Source of the DNA: Orientallactaga sibirica
Lineage: Eukaryota; Chordata; Mammalia; Rodentia; Dipodidae
DNA length: 64,000 nucleotides
Reading direction: 5' to 3'
Assembly (NCBI GenBank): GCA_036365145.1
Contig: JAEOAD010000052.1
Coordinates: 11,469,501-11,533,500 of the forward strand
The notes under the pieces were generated by a model. The model saw only the letters and a program-made list of their open reading frames with translations. It was not told the DNA's origin and searched no databases. Position numbers and translations under genes: made by a program. Position 1 is the stretch's first letter. Every line of letters starts with the position of its first letter. Shown in pieces: positions 30,672 to 41,628 of this stretch.

Positions 30672-31852
30672 TTCAGATAGAAAAGGCCAAGTGTCTAAGA
30701 TGCAGCTCCCTCAAGCCCTCCTGGAAACACACAGCTGTAACCACAAGTACACTGAGGTCCCACGTGGCTTCATCAGACATGGCAAGGTGTCCTGAGTCAC
30801 AGCCAGGACCATCTGCCAGAGACAAAGTTCAACAAATCTCTACCACCCTTCCACCCTCAACCAGGCTCATGACTCATACAAATTAATAAGCTATTAATCA
30901 CTTTCCAAAAGTACTCTTCATTGTATAAAATGCATCAACAATTCATTTAAGAAGCGATTCCTTACTTGACATCGAATCCATCTATTACAGAAGAGATTTT
31001 AGTAACCTGCCTAGAAAACAAGAGGAAGTGAAGCTGTGCCATGGATTCTGTGTTCTGTTCCTGCTCAGCCATTACCATGCCTGCCCGCAGCCCCACACCT
31101 GTGAATCCCTGCGTCACAACATTCCCAAGGGGCACTCCTAAACTGGATGGCAGCCATGATTCTACTATGTCTTTATGAAAAATCTTAGAAACAGCTGACA
31201 TGAAAGCTCTGTCACACCCTGACTCCTTGGGGACTCCATGCAAGGATGGAGGTACCGGGTCTGCACCACGGTGAGAACAAAAGCTGGTGGGGGGAGGAGA
31301 CGGGACAGGTGAAGGGACTATTCTTTCACTGTCCTCTGCTCTCCTCCCTGAATGGGTCTGGCTGGCAGTCAGTGAGGGTCTGCCACAGGTACTTTCAGTT
31401 AGAATGCCCCAAAGGTTGCTAGGCTGATGGTCACTGTGGCCATCCAGGGAAACCTAGAAGGGCTTTAGACACACATCCAAACAGCACATCTTCAGAGGAA
31501 GCAGAGGCCCTGCCCAGAGAAGAAACAAACACAAGAACGGAAGGATGCACGTAAACTCCTGTTGCTCAAACCAGGGCAGTGGAGCTGGGACATCGGGGCA
31601 GGCAGGCCGAGAGTAGAGACAGGTGATGCACAAGCAGGGAGATAGCAAGTATAAATGTCAACCAGATGCGAGGCACTTACATGGCCAATTAAACCACAGC
31701 CAAGAATGTGGAAGTCGGAAGCCTTAGCTCAGCTCTGCCCTCACTGTCCTTAACTTAGCACCTGACTTGCGGTTGTTCTCTGTGACAGAGTTGGTAGTCA
31801 TTCTGGAATGGCACACTTGTTACTGAGAAGGAAAATGAGAGTAAGGACAACA
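30672..31852. other. Unique sequence, nothing recognised
   Basis: About 1.2 kb without recognisable repeats. Short frames (for example minus 30962-31243) have no domain I recognise. Confidence 0.5.
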
Positions 31853-32008
31853 AAAACCTTTAGAAACTGTGCTGGGTCACACCATGATTTCTCTTCCACT
31901 CTCTGCACTCCAGAAACCCCTCTGCTATCCAAAACCTTTAGAATCTGTGCTGGGTCACACCATGATTTCTCTTCCACTCTCTGCACTCCAGAAACCCCTC
32001 TGCTGTCC
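31853..32008. repeat. Tandem duplication of 78 bp
   Basis: AAAACCTTTAGAAACTGTGC at 31853 recurs as AAAACCTTTAGAATCTGTGC at 31931. The two 78-bp copies differ at about two positions, so the duplication is recent. The unit is a multiple of three, which explains repeated frames on both strands. Confidence 0.95.
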
Positions 32009-32208
32009 AAGTCCATCCCAGGTCTCCCATGACTCCTGGAATAAGATGCTCACAGTGGAAGACAACTTGAGACCTCTCCAGGTGAGAGAGGGCCTTCCCT
32101 CCACCCTCACAGTAATCCAGGAGAGAGATCCCTTTCCGCTCAGCCTTACCCTTCTCCCTGCGGGCTCCTTGCCAAGCCTGTTCTCATCACGATAAAAGTC
32201 AGCACCTG

Positions 32209-32508
32209 GGCTGGAGAGATGGCTTAGCGGTTAAGGTGCCTGCCTCCTAAGCCTAACAATGCTGGTTCCAATCTCCAGGGGTTGCAATCTCCAGGTCCCA
32301 TGTTTAGCCAGATGCAAAGTGATGCAAGGGCGCAATGCGGCACTTGCCTACAAGGGGGTGCGCACATCTGGATTTCATTCACAGCAGCTGAGAGGCTGCT
32401 GGCACGCCCATCTCTATCTGTCTCCCTCTCCCTCTCCCTCTCCCTCTCTGTCTGTCTCTCTCTGTGTGTCTCTCTCCAAAAATAAATAAAATAAAATAAA
32501 ATAAAATA
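32209..32508 (+). mobile_element. tRNA-like SINE, long subfamily
   Basis: Perfect A-box-like TGGCTTAGCGG. Long-subfamily insertion GTGATGCAAGGGCGCAATGC. (AAAAT)n tail. Perfect 15-bp target duplication AAAAGTCAGCACCTG at 32194-32208 and 32509-32523. This is the best long-subfamily type copy. Confidence 0.96.
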
Positions 32509-32523
32509 AAAAGTCAGCACCTG

Positions 32524-33144
32524 TGCTCTGGCCATGGGTGAGATAGAGTCTCTGGTGATCCTCAGGGTCTGAAAAGACAGGTGGTGGGTTTCCCAGCAAC
32601 TCTGATCTCCTTTCTGGGGGGGTAAAGTGTTGAGTCCAACCTCTTACAACATATGGTCTCCGTCTCTTCCCATGGGCCATCCCTCAGCCATTTCGTATTT
32701 GCCTTGCATTCCCCTTACTTGGATGGAGGCTGCCAATCACAGCTTCCATCCCTGGCCTTTTCTTCCCATTTTTCTGCCGCTTACCCACGTGTTCCTTTCT
32801 AATAGCCCACAGGTTCCTCCAAATACTTTCAGGTTTTGAGTTCTACTAAGCGCTGAATGGGAGAAGATCAAACAGGATCCTGCTTGCAAAGAGCTTACAG
32901 TCAAGTATGCAGACCCCTGTGCCTGGATGGGGCAAGGAAGCAAGGTAGAAATAGAGAGAGGACTGCTCGGGTGACGGCTTTGAGAGTCTGGAGGTAGGAG
33001 GGAAGATCTTCTCCTGGTTGGTTTGGCGACAAAGTGGAAGGGATTTCAGAGAGGTGGCATGGATTTGCTCTTGAAAGATGAATGCGTCTGTGGAGAAGTG
33101 CGTTCCCGTGGACAGGCCGCAGGGGCAAATCGTGGAGATCAAAT
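32524..33144. other. Unique sequence, nothing recognised
   Basis: No repeat, RNA or supported gene. Overlapping frames on both strands lack domains. Confidence 0.5.
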
Positions 33145-33469
33145 ATCAGTGGGATTGCGGCTGAGGTGATGGTTTGGTTGATAAAGCTCTTTCAGGGAAA
33201 GCCCCAGAACCAGAGCCCAGCTCCCCAGCACCCCCACAAACACCAAGTGAGTGAGGTGGCTACCTGTGATCCCAGTGCACGGGAGGCCGAGGCAGAATCC
33301 TGGGGCAAGCTACCGAGCTAGACCAGAGGAGTGGGAAAGCTCTGGGCTCAAGTGAGAGATCCTGCCTCAGTAAATGAAAGGGGAGAGTGATGGGGGAAGA
33401 CAGTTGATGTGAACCTGTGTCCTCCACATGCACATACATGTGCACATGCACCCATACACACATGCGCGT

Positions 33470-33512
<43 letters not shown>
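33145..33512 (+). mobile_element. B2/B3-type composite SINE with (CA)n tail
   Basis: GAGGTGATGGTTTGGTTGAT head, CTCCCCAGCACCC, ATCCCAGTGCACGGGAGGCC (B1-like middle), GAGAGATCCTGCCTCAG, CCTCCACATGCACATACATG then (CA)20. The order mirrors the antisense copy at 13156-13436. Confidence 0.7.
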
Positions 33513-33517
<5 letters not shown>

Positions 33518-33526
33518 AGTGAAATA

Positions 33527-33748
33527 GGGGCAGGAGAGATGGCTTAGCCTACAAAGCCAAAGGATCCCTGTTCGATTCTCCAGGCCCCACGTTAAGCCAG
33601 ATGCACAAGGGGGCACATGCATCTGGTGTTTGTTTGCAGTGGCTGGAGGCCCTGGCATGCCCACTCTCTTCTCTCTCATTTCCTCTTCCTCTCTGCCTCT
33701 TTCCCTCAAATAGAATAAATAAATAAATAAAAATATATTTTAAAAAAT
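33527..33748 (+). mobile_element. tRNA-like SINE with head deletion
   Basis: GGCAGGAGAGATGGCTTAGCC joins straight to TACAAAGCCAAAGGATCC, so about 17 bases of the head are deleted. GTTCGATTCTCC is preserved. It lies just after the (CA)n of the previous SINE. Confidence 0.9.
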
Positions 33749-33769
33749 AAGAGAAATAAATCTTTTAAA

Positions 33770-34298
33770 AGTGTGTGGGGGGGTGTGGTAGAGAGCATGT
33801 GCCTGCCATGACATAGTGTGGGGTCAGAGGATGACCTCAAGGTGTTGGCCTCCTTTCACCTTGTTTAGACAGGATCTCTCTTGTTCGCCACTGGGAAGAA
33901 GGCCAGACAGCTGGCCCATGAGCTCCCTGATTCTCCTGAATCAACTTCCCATTGCCATCGGCACACTGGAATTACAGATTCGTGAGTCACTTTACATATA
34001 TATTTTATTTATTTATTGAGAGAGAGAGAGAATAAGAATGGGTGCCAGGAACTCTTACCCCTGCAATGACCTCCCGATGCAAGTGCTACTTTGTGTGTTT
34101 AGTGTACATGGATACTGGGGAATTGAACTGAGGTTGAGAGACTGTTACAAGCAAGTGCCTTTGACCACTGAGCAAACTCCCTAGCTTATGAGCCACTTTT
34201 GCATCAATCAGATTTTGCATGGGTGCTGGGGATCAGAACTCCAGTCAAGATGCTTGCAGAGCAAGCACCTTTAACCACTAAGCTATCTTCCCAGCCTG
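33770..34298 (-). mobile_element. B2/B3-type SINE split by another SINE
   Basis: GTGGGGTCAGAGGATGACCTC and ACAGGATCTCTCTTG lie at the left; TGGGTGCTGGGGATCAGAACTCC and GCTATCTTCCCAGCC (reversed head) at the right. The two parts are separated by the SINE at 33997-34186. Confidence 0.65.
33997..34186 (-). mobile_element. tRNA-like SINE, old
   Basis: Diverged (GCAAACTCCCTAGC in place of CTCTCCAGCC). Imperfect target duplication TGAGTCACTTTACA / TGAGCCACTTTTGCA on either side. It is older than most copies here. Confidence 0.8.
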
Positions 34299-34489
34299 GA
34301 TGGGGTCAATCGTAAAGAGCCTCTGGCATTCTCCTGAGCACGTGACTCCCCACAGCTCTCCAGTTTTCTTTAACCCTGTTTCAAATTTCTTGAATGCAAC
34401 TTGCAATTAACTTGTGCCTTTCAGATCTAATAATCATTTGTGTACTGTGGATGTTTAATTCATTTTCTTATTTATTTAACCAATTTATA

Positions 34490-35095
34490 CAACACTCAGT
34501 GTGTCTTGCATACTGTTCTAATTGTTTTGCAGGAGTTAGCTCCCTCATTAATGGTGGCAGGGACAGGGGGAGTCAGGTTCATCAGTGGGGTAGCCACTGG
34601 TAAGCTGCCCATTCCACAGTAAATAACCTTCCAGCAATGGTCATGCAAGCAGCCCTAGCTGAACTTGATGGATTAAAAAAGAAAAAGCATGAAAAGGCTG
34701 GAGGGATGGCTTAATGGTTAAGGCACTTGCCTGTGAAGCCAAAGGATCCAGGTTTGGTTCCCCGAGACCCACATAAGCCAGATGCACAAGGGGGCACATG
34801 CATCTGGAGTTCTTTTGCAGTGGCTGGAGGCCCTGGCACACCCATTGTCTGTCTCTGTCTCTGTCTCCTCTCTCTCTCTGTGTCCCTAACTCTCTCTCTC
34901 TCTGCTTGCAAATAATAAATAAATAAAATAAATTTTAAAAAGCATGAAAGTAAGATGGGGATTAATGGGGCAGAAGAAGGATATTAACGTGAGGGATAGG
35001 GGATAAGAGAGGGTAATTGGGGGAATAAGATTTTCAAAATATATTCTGTACATGTATGACTATGTCAAAATGGAAAAAATGACATTTTTTAGAGT
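34490..35095 (+). mobile_element. L1 3'-UTR fragment, SINE-interrupted
   Basis: GTGGCAGGGACAGGGGGAGTC, CAGCAATGGTCATGCAAGCA, then after the SINE GATAAGAGAGGGTAATTGGGGG and TACATGTATGACTATGTCAAA, the pattern of a rodent L1 3' end. There is no coding part. Confidence 0.65.
34695..34936 (+). mobile_element. tRNA-like SINE
   Basis: Perfect 13-bp target duplication AAAAAGCATGAAA at 34682-34694 and 34937-34949. Contains GCACAAGGGGGCAC, a decayed version of the CTCF-like core at 5317. Confidence 0.95.
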
Positions 35096-35880
35096 TTTTA
35101 AATACAACTATCTTTTTTCATCTGCCACAAGCAGGTATATTCATCCCCAAGGCTGCCATAACAAATGACTATCAGTTAGGTGAACTGAGCAACAGAAATT
35201 TATTTGTACTCTGTCAGAAGGCCAGCAGTCTAAAGCCCAGATGTCAGCAGGACCATGCTCCCTCTGAAGGACTGACCAAGGAGCCTTCCTGGCTTCTTCC
35301 ACCTTCCAGTGGCCCCTATCCCTGGACCTGGACGTGAGCCACCATGGCTTCTCCCCTTCTTCCCTCCTCCAGGAGCACTCATCTTACATTTAAGACCCAC
35401 AGTGACATTTGGGATGATCTCACCTACGGATCAGAAAATCGAGGCATGGAGAAGTTAGCCCAATAATTGAGGGCCCCACAGGACCACAGGGATCAGAGCC
35501 ACTCTCCAGACTCCATCAACCCACACTAGGTCTTTGATTTTTCCAGCTGTCTCAGGCCAGAGTCTTACCCAGATATCTGGAACATTTGACTTAACCAGCC
35601 ACTAAACTGTTTTTAATTTGGGGTACATGACCTACAAGTATCTAGTGAAGTTATGGAATGCCAGGGAGAAAGGAGACTGAAGCGACAGGTGAATTTCTGT
35701 ATAGTTTAGGAGGGGGACAAAGGGACAGATAAAAGCTGAAAAGGAGGTTGCCATTCACCCACAAATGTGAATGCATGCTTCTTTTGGTTTTAGAATGGGT
35801 CAGAAAGCTTCCAGCCTGAGCCTCAGCCCCTCACATTTATAAGTGGCTTTATAGTATACTCACTACTTTCTTTTTATTAG
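35096..35880. other. Unique sequence, nothing recognised
   Basis: No gene or repeat is recognised. Confidence 0.5.
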
Positions 35881-35884
35881 AATA

Positions 35885-36048
35885 ATTAAAGCTAATGTGT
35901 ATTTGATGCTAAATCCTTTGAACTTTTATTATCTCATGCAATCCCCCAAACAGTGCTACAATAAGGTAGATAATTACATTTTGCACTTTACTAGAGGAAA
36001 AATGGATGTTTAGATGAAGTGAATTGCTTAAGGTCACACAGCCCAGTG
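35885..36048 (-). mobile_element. MIR-like ancient SINE fragment
   Basis: TTATTATCTCATGCAATCCCC, AATAAGGTAGATAATTACATT, then GAATTGCTTAAGGTCACACAGCC are antisense MIR core and 5' words in the right order. Confidence 0.7.
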
Positions 36049-36352
36049 TTCTATCCCTTGCACAGCACAGTGCATTCCTGGGCTTTTTCAGTCAGAGGCA
36101 GAAAATCTGGATTTCCTCCTATTCTGTGGTCAACATTAAGTGGCTTCCAAGCATTCTGAGTGGATTCCTAAAGACAGATCACAATAGATGTGGGGTTTAT
36201 ATGGCTGGAGGAAAGGAAAGAAAGGAAGGCCAAGGGTGGGGGTCTTCCCTCCTGTTGTTATGAAGAGTCATAATCTTTAAACCCATGGAACATTTTAGAA
36301 AATAGAATATAAACTTATCAATGTGTGCATTATAGCTTAATACTTTAATTTT

Positions 36353-36509
36353 TTTTTTTTTTTTTGGTTTTGCGAGGTAGGGTCTCACTCTGGTCCAGGT
36401 TGACCTGGAATTAACTATGTAGTCTCAGGGTGGCCTTGAACTCTCGGCGATCCTCCTACCTCTGCCTCCCGAGTGCTGGGATTAAAGGCGTGCGCCACCA
36501 CGCCCAGCA
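36353..36509 (-). mobile_element. B1 SINE
   Basis: A T-rich tail then GAGGTAGGGTCTCACTCTGG through to CCACCACGCCCAGC. Close to the copies at 11423 and 37099. Confidence 0.93.
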
Positions 36510-36514
36510 ATTTT

Positions 36515-36960
36515 TTTTTAGCTTTTTATTGACAACTTCCACAAACACAAAATAATATACTAAGATCATAATCTGCTCCCACCATCCTCTTTTCTTCCTC
36601 CCAAATCCCCTTCACTGAATCCCTTCTTCTTTCAAATTAGTCTCTCTTCTATTTTGGTGTTATCATTTTCTTTTCCTCCTTAATAGCAGGTCTTGTGTAG
36701 GTAGTATTAGCCACCGTGAAGTCATGAATATCAAGGCCACTTTGGATCTGAAAAACACTGTTATAAGCACTCCACCCCTTCCTTTGGCTCTTTCATTCGT
36801 TCAATCACTTCTTCAATGGTCCCTGAACCTTGGAGGATGTGATAGGGATGTTTCATTTAGTGCTGAACACTCCACTGTCACCTCTTGGCACTTTAGTGAG
36901 TTTTGAGTCACCCTAGTAGTCATGGCCATCTGTAAAGAAGAAAAAAACTTCTCTAACAAA
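36515..36960 (-). mobile_element. L1 3'-UTR end
   Basis: TTTTTATTGACAACTTCCAC at the left is the reverse of the GTTGTCAATAAAAA end seen at 27.85 kb. GGATGTTTCATTTAGTGCTGAACAC matches that copy's CACTAAACGAGACATC region. It may continue further right, but the boundary is unclear. Confidence 0.7.
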
Positions 36961-37090
36961 AAGTGAGAGTAACATTAATATTTGGGCATAAATGTTAGTA
37001 TTTAGGGCGCATTTTGATGGGCATAATATATCCATTTATCCAGACACCAGCAGTAGTTTTCTCCCTAGGGCTTATGACCTCTAAGCCATA

Positions 37091-37098
<8 letters not shown>

Positions 37099-37121
<23 letters not shown>

Positions 37122-37266
37122 GGTTTTTCGAGGTAGGGTCTCACTCTGGCTCAGGCTGACCTGGAATTAACTATGTAGTCTCAGGGTGACCTCGAACTCT
37201 CAGCGATCCTCCTACCTCTGCCTCCCGAGTGCTGGGATTAAAGGCGTGCGCCACCACGCCCGGCTC
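37099..37266 (-). mobile_element. B1 SINE, young
   Basis: Long T run (37097-37121) and a clean CCACCACGCCCGGC end. Perfect 14-bp target duplication GCCATAAGCTTTTT at 37085-37098 and 37267-37280. Confidence 0.95.
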
Positions 37267-37280
37267 GCCATAAGCTTTTT

Positions 37281-37642
37281 ATTAGGTTTTCAGCATCAGG
37301 CAGGAATTCTTTCCTTGGAGCGGGCCTCAAGTCCAGTCAGAGAGCAGCTGGTTTCTCCTCTAATAGACATGCCACCATTGCACCAATCAGTATCATAGGC
37401 CTGGCTGTCCAGCCTTAAAGCTTGCAGGTTCCACGGATGGTTAAGACCATTGCTGACTTTTCTCCCCAACAGGCTCCATGTAGGATAGATCTACCCAGCA
37501 TCCTGACGCTACTCCACAGGGAAGAGGCTTCCAGCTCAGCTCTGGCTTGATTTCTCGGTGACCTGCAGCCTAAGTATGTGGAGTTTTTAGCAATAAAGTC
37601 TTACCATATAGTTCTGGTGGTCAACCAAGAGCCTTGGCAATA
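37281..37642. other. Unclassified sequence, possibly more L1 3' UTR
   Basis: Continues the sequence interrupted by the B1. CAATAAAG at 37593 is a poly(A)-like word. No gene is supported. Confidence 0.4.
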
Positions 37643-37658
37643 GCCTGTAATGTTTTGT

Positions 37659-37874
37659 AAAAAATATATTTTATTTATTTGTTTATTTGAGAGAGAGTGA
37701 GGGAAAGAGAGAGAAAGAGAGAATGGGCATGCCAGGACCTCTAGCCACTGCAAACGAACTCCAGATGCATGCATCCCCTTGTGCATCTGGCTTATGTGAG
37801 TCCTGGAGAATTGAACCAGGATCCTTTGGCTTTGCAGGCAAGCGCCTTAACCACTAAGCCATCTCTCAGCCCCC
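37659..37874 (-). mobile_element. tRNA-like SINE
   Basis: Perfect 16-bp target duplication GCCTGTAATGTTTTGT at 37643-37658 and 37875-37890. The reversed head reads CTCTCAGCC, missing one C. Confidence 0.96.
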
Positions 37875-37989
37875 GCCTGTAATGTTTTGTTGTCATCCGG
37901 GGCCTCCCTGGCCAGCAACTGGGAGGTATCCCACCTCTGGCACTGAAATTTTTCTAGTACAATCTATGGCTTCTGGGAACACCATTATC

Positions 37990-38272
37990 CATCTGTACAG
38001 GACATATATATTTATATGCATGTTTGTGTGTATGTGGGTATGCATGTGCATGTGGAGGCCACAGGATACTTCCTTTGAAACACGGTCCATGATTGGCTTG
38101 GAGCTCACCAGACTGATTAGCCAATGAACGTCCTGTCTCCACCTCCCTAACTCTGGAATTACAGGTGTGAGCCACCTTGCCCAACATTTTCACATGGATA
38201 TTTGGATTGGTACTGAAGTCCACATTCTTGGGAGGCATGTTCTGTATCCACTGAGCCAGCTTTCCAGCCCCA
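37990..38272 (-). mobile_element. B2/B3-type composite SINE
   Basis: GTGTGTATGTGGGTATGCATG, ATGTGGAGGCCACAGGATAC, GGAATTACAGGTGTGAGCCACC and AGCCAGCTTTCCAGCC in order, as in the antisense copies at 13.2 and 33.8 kb. Confidence 0.65.
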
Positions 38273-38299
38273 ATTATAGCACACATACACACACCCACA

Positions 38300-38835
38300 T
38301 GTGTGTATGCATGTGTTATGCTCTTTTATCCCTCGCTCTGGCTCCTGTTACCCTGGGGGCCTCCTCAGTGAAGTTGTGGGAATCACTCTGGGATCATGAA
38401 GGCCTCAGGCAGTCCCTATGGGGGATCAGGAGGACCATGCCTCGGGGTATTCCTACCCACTCTGTGGTTCTTACAGTCTTTCTGCCCCCTCTTCTGCAAT
38501 GTTCCCTGAGACATGACAGGATTGTTGCAGTCTGATTTGGTGTTGAGCTCTCTGTAGCCTCTGGACTTCTGCTTTGATAGGTTGTGCTTGATCACTGTGT
38601 CTGTCACCATCACCCTGGAGCTGGTTGTCAGGTTAGCAGTGAGAGCAGTGTTCATGTCACTGCTTCCATTGCAAGTTCTCTTGGGCCCCAGCAGATGTGG
38701 AAGAGGTGGCATGTTTCATGGTGGTTAGTGGGTTATCTTCTTGTCTTATTGATAGATCGTGGCTCTCTTCCATATCCTCTGGCATCTGTCAAATAAAGCA
38801 GATTTTCCAACCAAGAGTGAGAGCAGCTCAGCCCT
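38300..38835 (-). mobile_element. L1 3'-UTR fragment
   Basis: GGTTCTTACAGTCTTTCTGC, GCAATGTTCCCTGAGACATG, CTCTGTAGCCTCTGGA and CAGATTTTCCAACCAAGAGTG match the 24.7-kb copy in order. Confidence 0.7.
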
Positions 38836-39215
38836 AATTATTTTACAGATGAAAAACTGAAGGCTTAGAAAAGCAAGGTGAATTTTGCTCTTGTCAATAT
38901 ATGCTGCATCCTGTGTGTTGTCAGAGTAACAGTCTATGTGAAAAATATCACCCAGAGAAAAATACATAATTTTAAGGTGTTAAGGAAACAGATCATCATG
39001 TTGTTTGTGATGATTTCCTTTAATGGGAGGACAAATACTAACATGAGAGATAGGAGATAGGTAAAATTACAGTTCTGTACTTTCGTAGGGAAGTTTTATA
39101 ATTTTCTGAGCCCAAGGTGTGGTAAAAGCTAAATTAAAATAGGATCTTAGTGATTAGTCTTTTATCAATCCATCTAGAATATTTTTCATTTCAAATATTG
39201 TATCTTTGAGCTCTC
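38836..39215. other. AT-rich sequence, nothing recognised
   Basis: TTTTACAGATGAAAAACTGAAG (38851-38872) is MIR-like, but too short to call firmly. Otherwise nothing is supported. Confidence 0.4.
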
Positions 39216-39227
39216 AAAATTTTACTT

Positions 39228-39416
39228 AGGGACTGGAGAGATGGCTTAGCCTTTAAAGCACTTGCCTGTGAAGCCTAAGGACCCATGTTTGATCCTCCAG
39301 ATCCCATGTAAGCCAGATGCACAAGATGATGCAAGCACAAAGCAGCACATGCACCTGGACTTCGATTGCAGTGGTTGGAGGCCCTGGCATGCCAATTCTC
39401 TCTCTCTCTCTCATAA
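39228..39416 (+). mobile_element. tRNA-like SINE
   Basis: Head GGGACTGGAGAGATGGC (39229). Target duplication AAAATTTTACTT / AAAATTTTTACTT at 39216-39227 and 39417-39429. It is inserted in an old L1-like sequence. Confidence 0.92.
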
Positions 39417-39429
39417 AAAATTTTTACTT

Positions 39430-40040
39430 GAGAATATATTGCATCTCTTCTCTTATTGTATCCGCATGTCCCTTTCTGTCCTTGAGAAGACAACAGATTT
39501 ATAGCCAATATCTTACTAATCTCATCTGATGGTCCCATCATCTCTCTCATCTCTAGTTTAGCTCCTATTGACATGTTGTTCCTGGTCACGAGTTGCCCCT
39601 TCTGCTTCTTTGCAGGACCAGTAGTTTTTTTTTTTTTTTTTTTTTTTAACTGGGTACTAGACATTATAAATTTTAGTTTCCGACCTCAAATTTTTATTGT
39701 ATTTTTTTAAAGAGTATTAACACCATTTCCAGCAGGTTGTTACATTACTTGGGGATTATTTTTATACTTTTAAGTTTTTAAGCACTTTTCAGTAGGTCAA
39801 GAGAAACCTTTATCATTTGACTGCACTGCTAAGTTTTGGATCCCTGAGGGTCTCTAGTGAAGACTTCATATCTTCAATAAGGTGTCTTAACTCTGGCTAT
39901 TGGGCATTCCCATAATTCCCAGCTCTGGGTCAGCTCTGGGAGTTGTTCTCCTTATAGTCCAATATTGTAGAGTTTCATTTAAAAAGAGCACAGATAAGAG
40001 TTTAGCCAAAGGCTCCGGACCCCTGTGAAGTTTTTCCTCA
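39430..40040 (-). mobile_element. Old L1-like 3' sequence
   Basis: AACTGGGTACTAGACATTATA, AAAGAGTATTAACACCATTTC and GTTACATTACTTGGGGATTA recall ancient L1M 3' UTR words in antisense. Diverged, with approximate limits. Confidence 0.45.
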
Positions 40041-41356
40041 AAAATTTAAGTATTTACCCATTTATTTATATTTTACTTATTATTATTGATAACATATTTT
40101 GTATGGATGCATCACGTGTTAGTACCCTCTTTTCCCTCGCCCCTGCCCCCATTCTGCTGGGGACCCTCCTCAGTGGGTTGCAGGTATTCCTTGTGGGTTA
40201 TGCATTGTGGGAGCAGCAGGCAGTTTTTTTTTTTTTTTTTTTTTTTTTTTTGCAGGGGGGAGGCAATGCCTCTGGGTGTGATGTCTCAACTTGTGGCTTT
40301 TACAATCTTTCCACCCCTTGTTCAGCAAAGTTCTCTGAACTGTGGTGGGTGTGTTTTAAGTCTATTTAAGTGTTTTAAGTGATTTAAGGCTCTTAGGAGC
40401 CTCTGGATCTTTGGTGAGTGTTGAGTGTCCTCTCCAATGCAGAGTGAAGTCAGCATAGTTTAAATGCGATAAGCATTATGAATTTAGGGAGAATTTGATG
40501 AATGTAGCCCCTCTTTCAGCCAAAGACTAGTGAGAGTTTGACACTGGGGAGCATAATCTTTGTCTCCATAGGGTTCTGACCTGGTTCCCAATTCCAGATA
40601 TGGGTTCCTTTTTTTCTTAGCCAATCAGAAAGCTAGTGGTCACCCACCAAGGCTGAGTGTCACTATTGCACTGGCGAGTACATCCTGTCAGAGTGTTCGC
40701 ATCTGACTAGCTTAGACCGTTGTTGGTCACTTTCTGCCGGTAGCTCCTGTAGCACTAGCCAGACTAACTGTCTGGGGACTGGCTCTCTTCCAGGTCTTTC
40801 CGTGCTCTGTGTCAGCAGCATATGGTGTTTTCAGCAAGACGGTTTTACCTTTTGCCTCAGGCAGGTAATCAAGTTCTCTGACAGAAGCCTGTCTTGTTTT
40901 GAGGACCTCGTAGGTCTCTCCAAACAACAGCTCATTGTGGGTAGCAACCAGTTTCTGGTACTGGGGGCTACAGGCCAAAGACATTTTCTTTTTTAAGGTT
41001 AGGCTTCATCACACCCTCTACAGGGTCCTTCTTTTCAGGTGCGCCCCCTTACTCCTGTTGAGGTTTATATCTTTCAGTCTATTCTCAAGGATAAAGGTTT
41101 CTATGGTACCAGTTCTTTTGGGATTTGGCTTTGTGTTTGTTTTTTCCCACCTCCCCTTCTCCTCCCGCCAAACCCTTCCAGCCCTATTGTCTGGGCTTTG
41201 AGTTACCTATCAGGCATGTCAGCAACTCAAGCTGGCCCAAGTTAGGAACTGCAGATGAGTGAGACCATGTGGCATTTATGGCATTTATCTTTCTGTGACT
41301 GTGTGAGTTTGCTGAGTATGATCTGTTCCAAGTCTGTCCATTTTTCTACAAATTTC

Positions 41357-41390
41357 TTTTTTAAAATATTTTATTTTTATTTATTTATTT

Positions 41391-41422
<32 letters not shown>

Positions 41423-41610
41423 TACAGAAATAGGGGGTTAGAGCGAGAGCGAGAGAAAGAGAGAGAGAATGGGATTGCCAGCCACTGCAAACGAACTCCA
41501 GATGCATGCGTCCCCCTGCGCATCTGGCTTATGTGGGTCCTGGGGAGTCAAACCTGGGTCCTTTGGTTTTGCAGGCAAATGCCTTAACTGCTAAGCCATC
41601 TCTCCAGCCC
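41357..41610 (-). mobile_element. tRNA-like SINE inside L1 ORF2
   Basis: Perfect 18-bp target duplication CATTTTTCTACAAATTTC at 41339-41356 and 41611-41628. It interrupts the last part of the ORF2 relic. Confidence 0.97.
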
Positions 41611-41628
41611 CATTTTTCTACAAATTTC

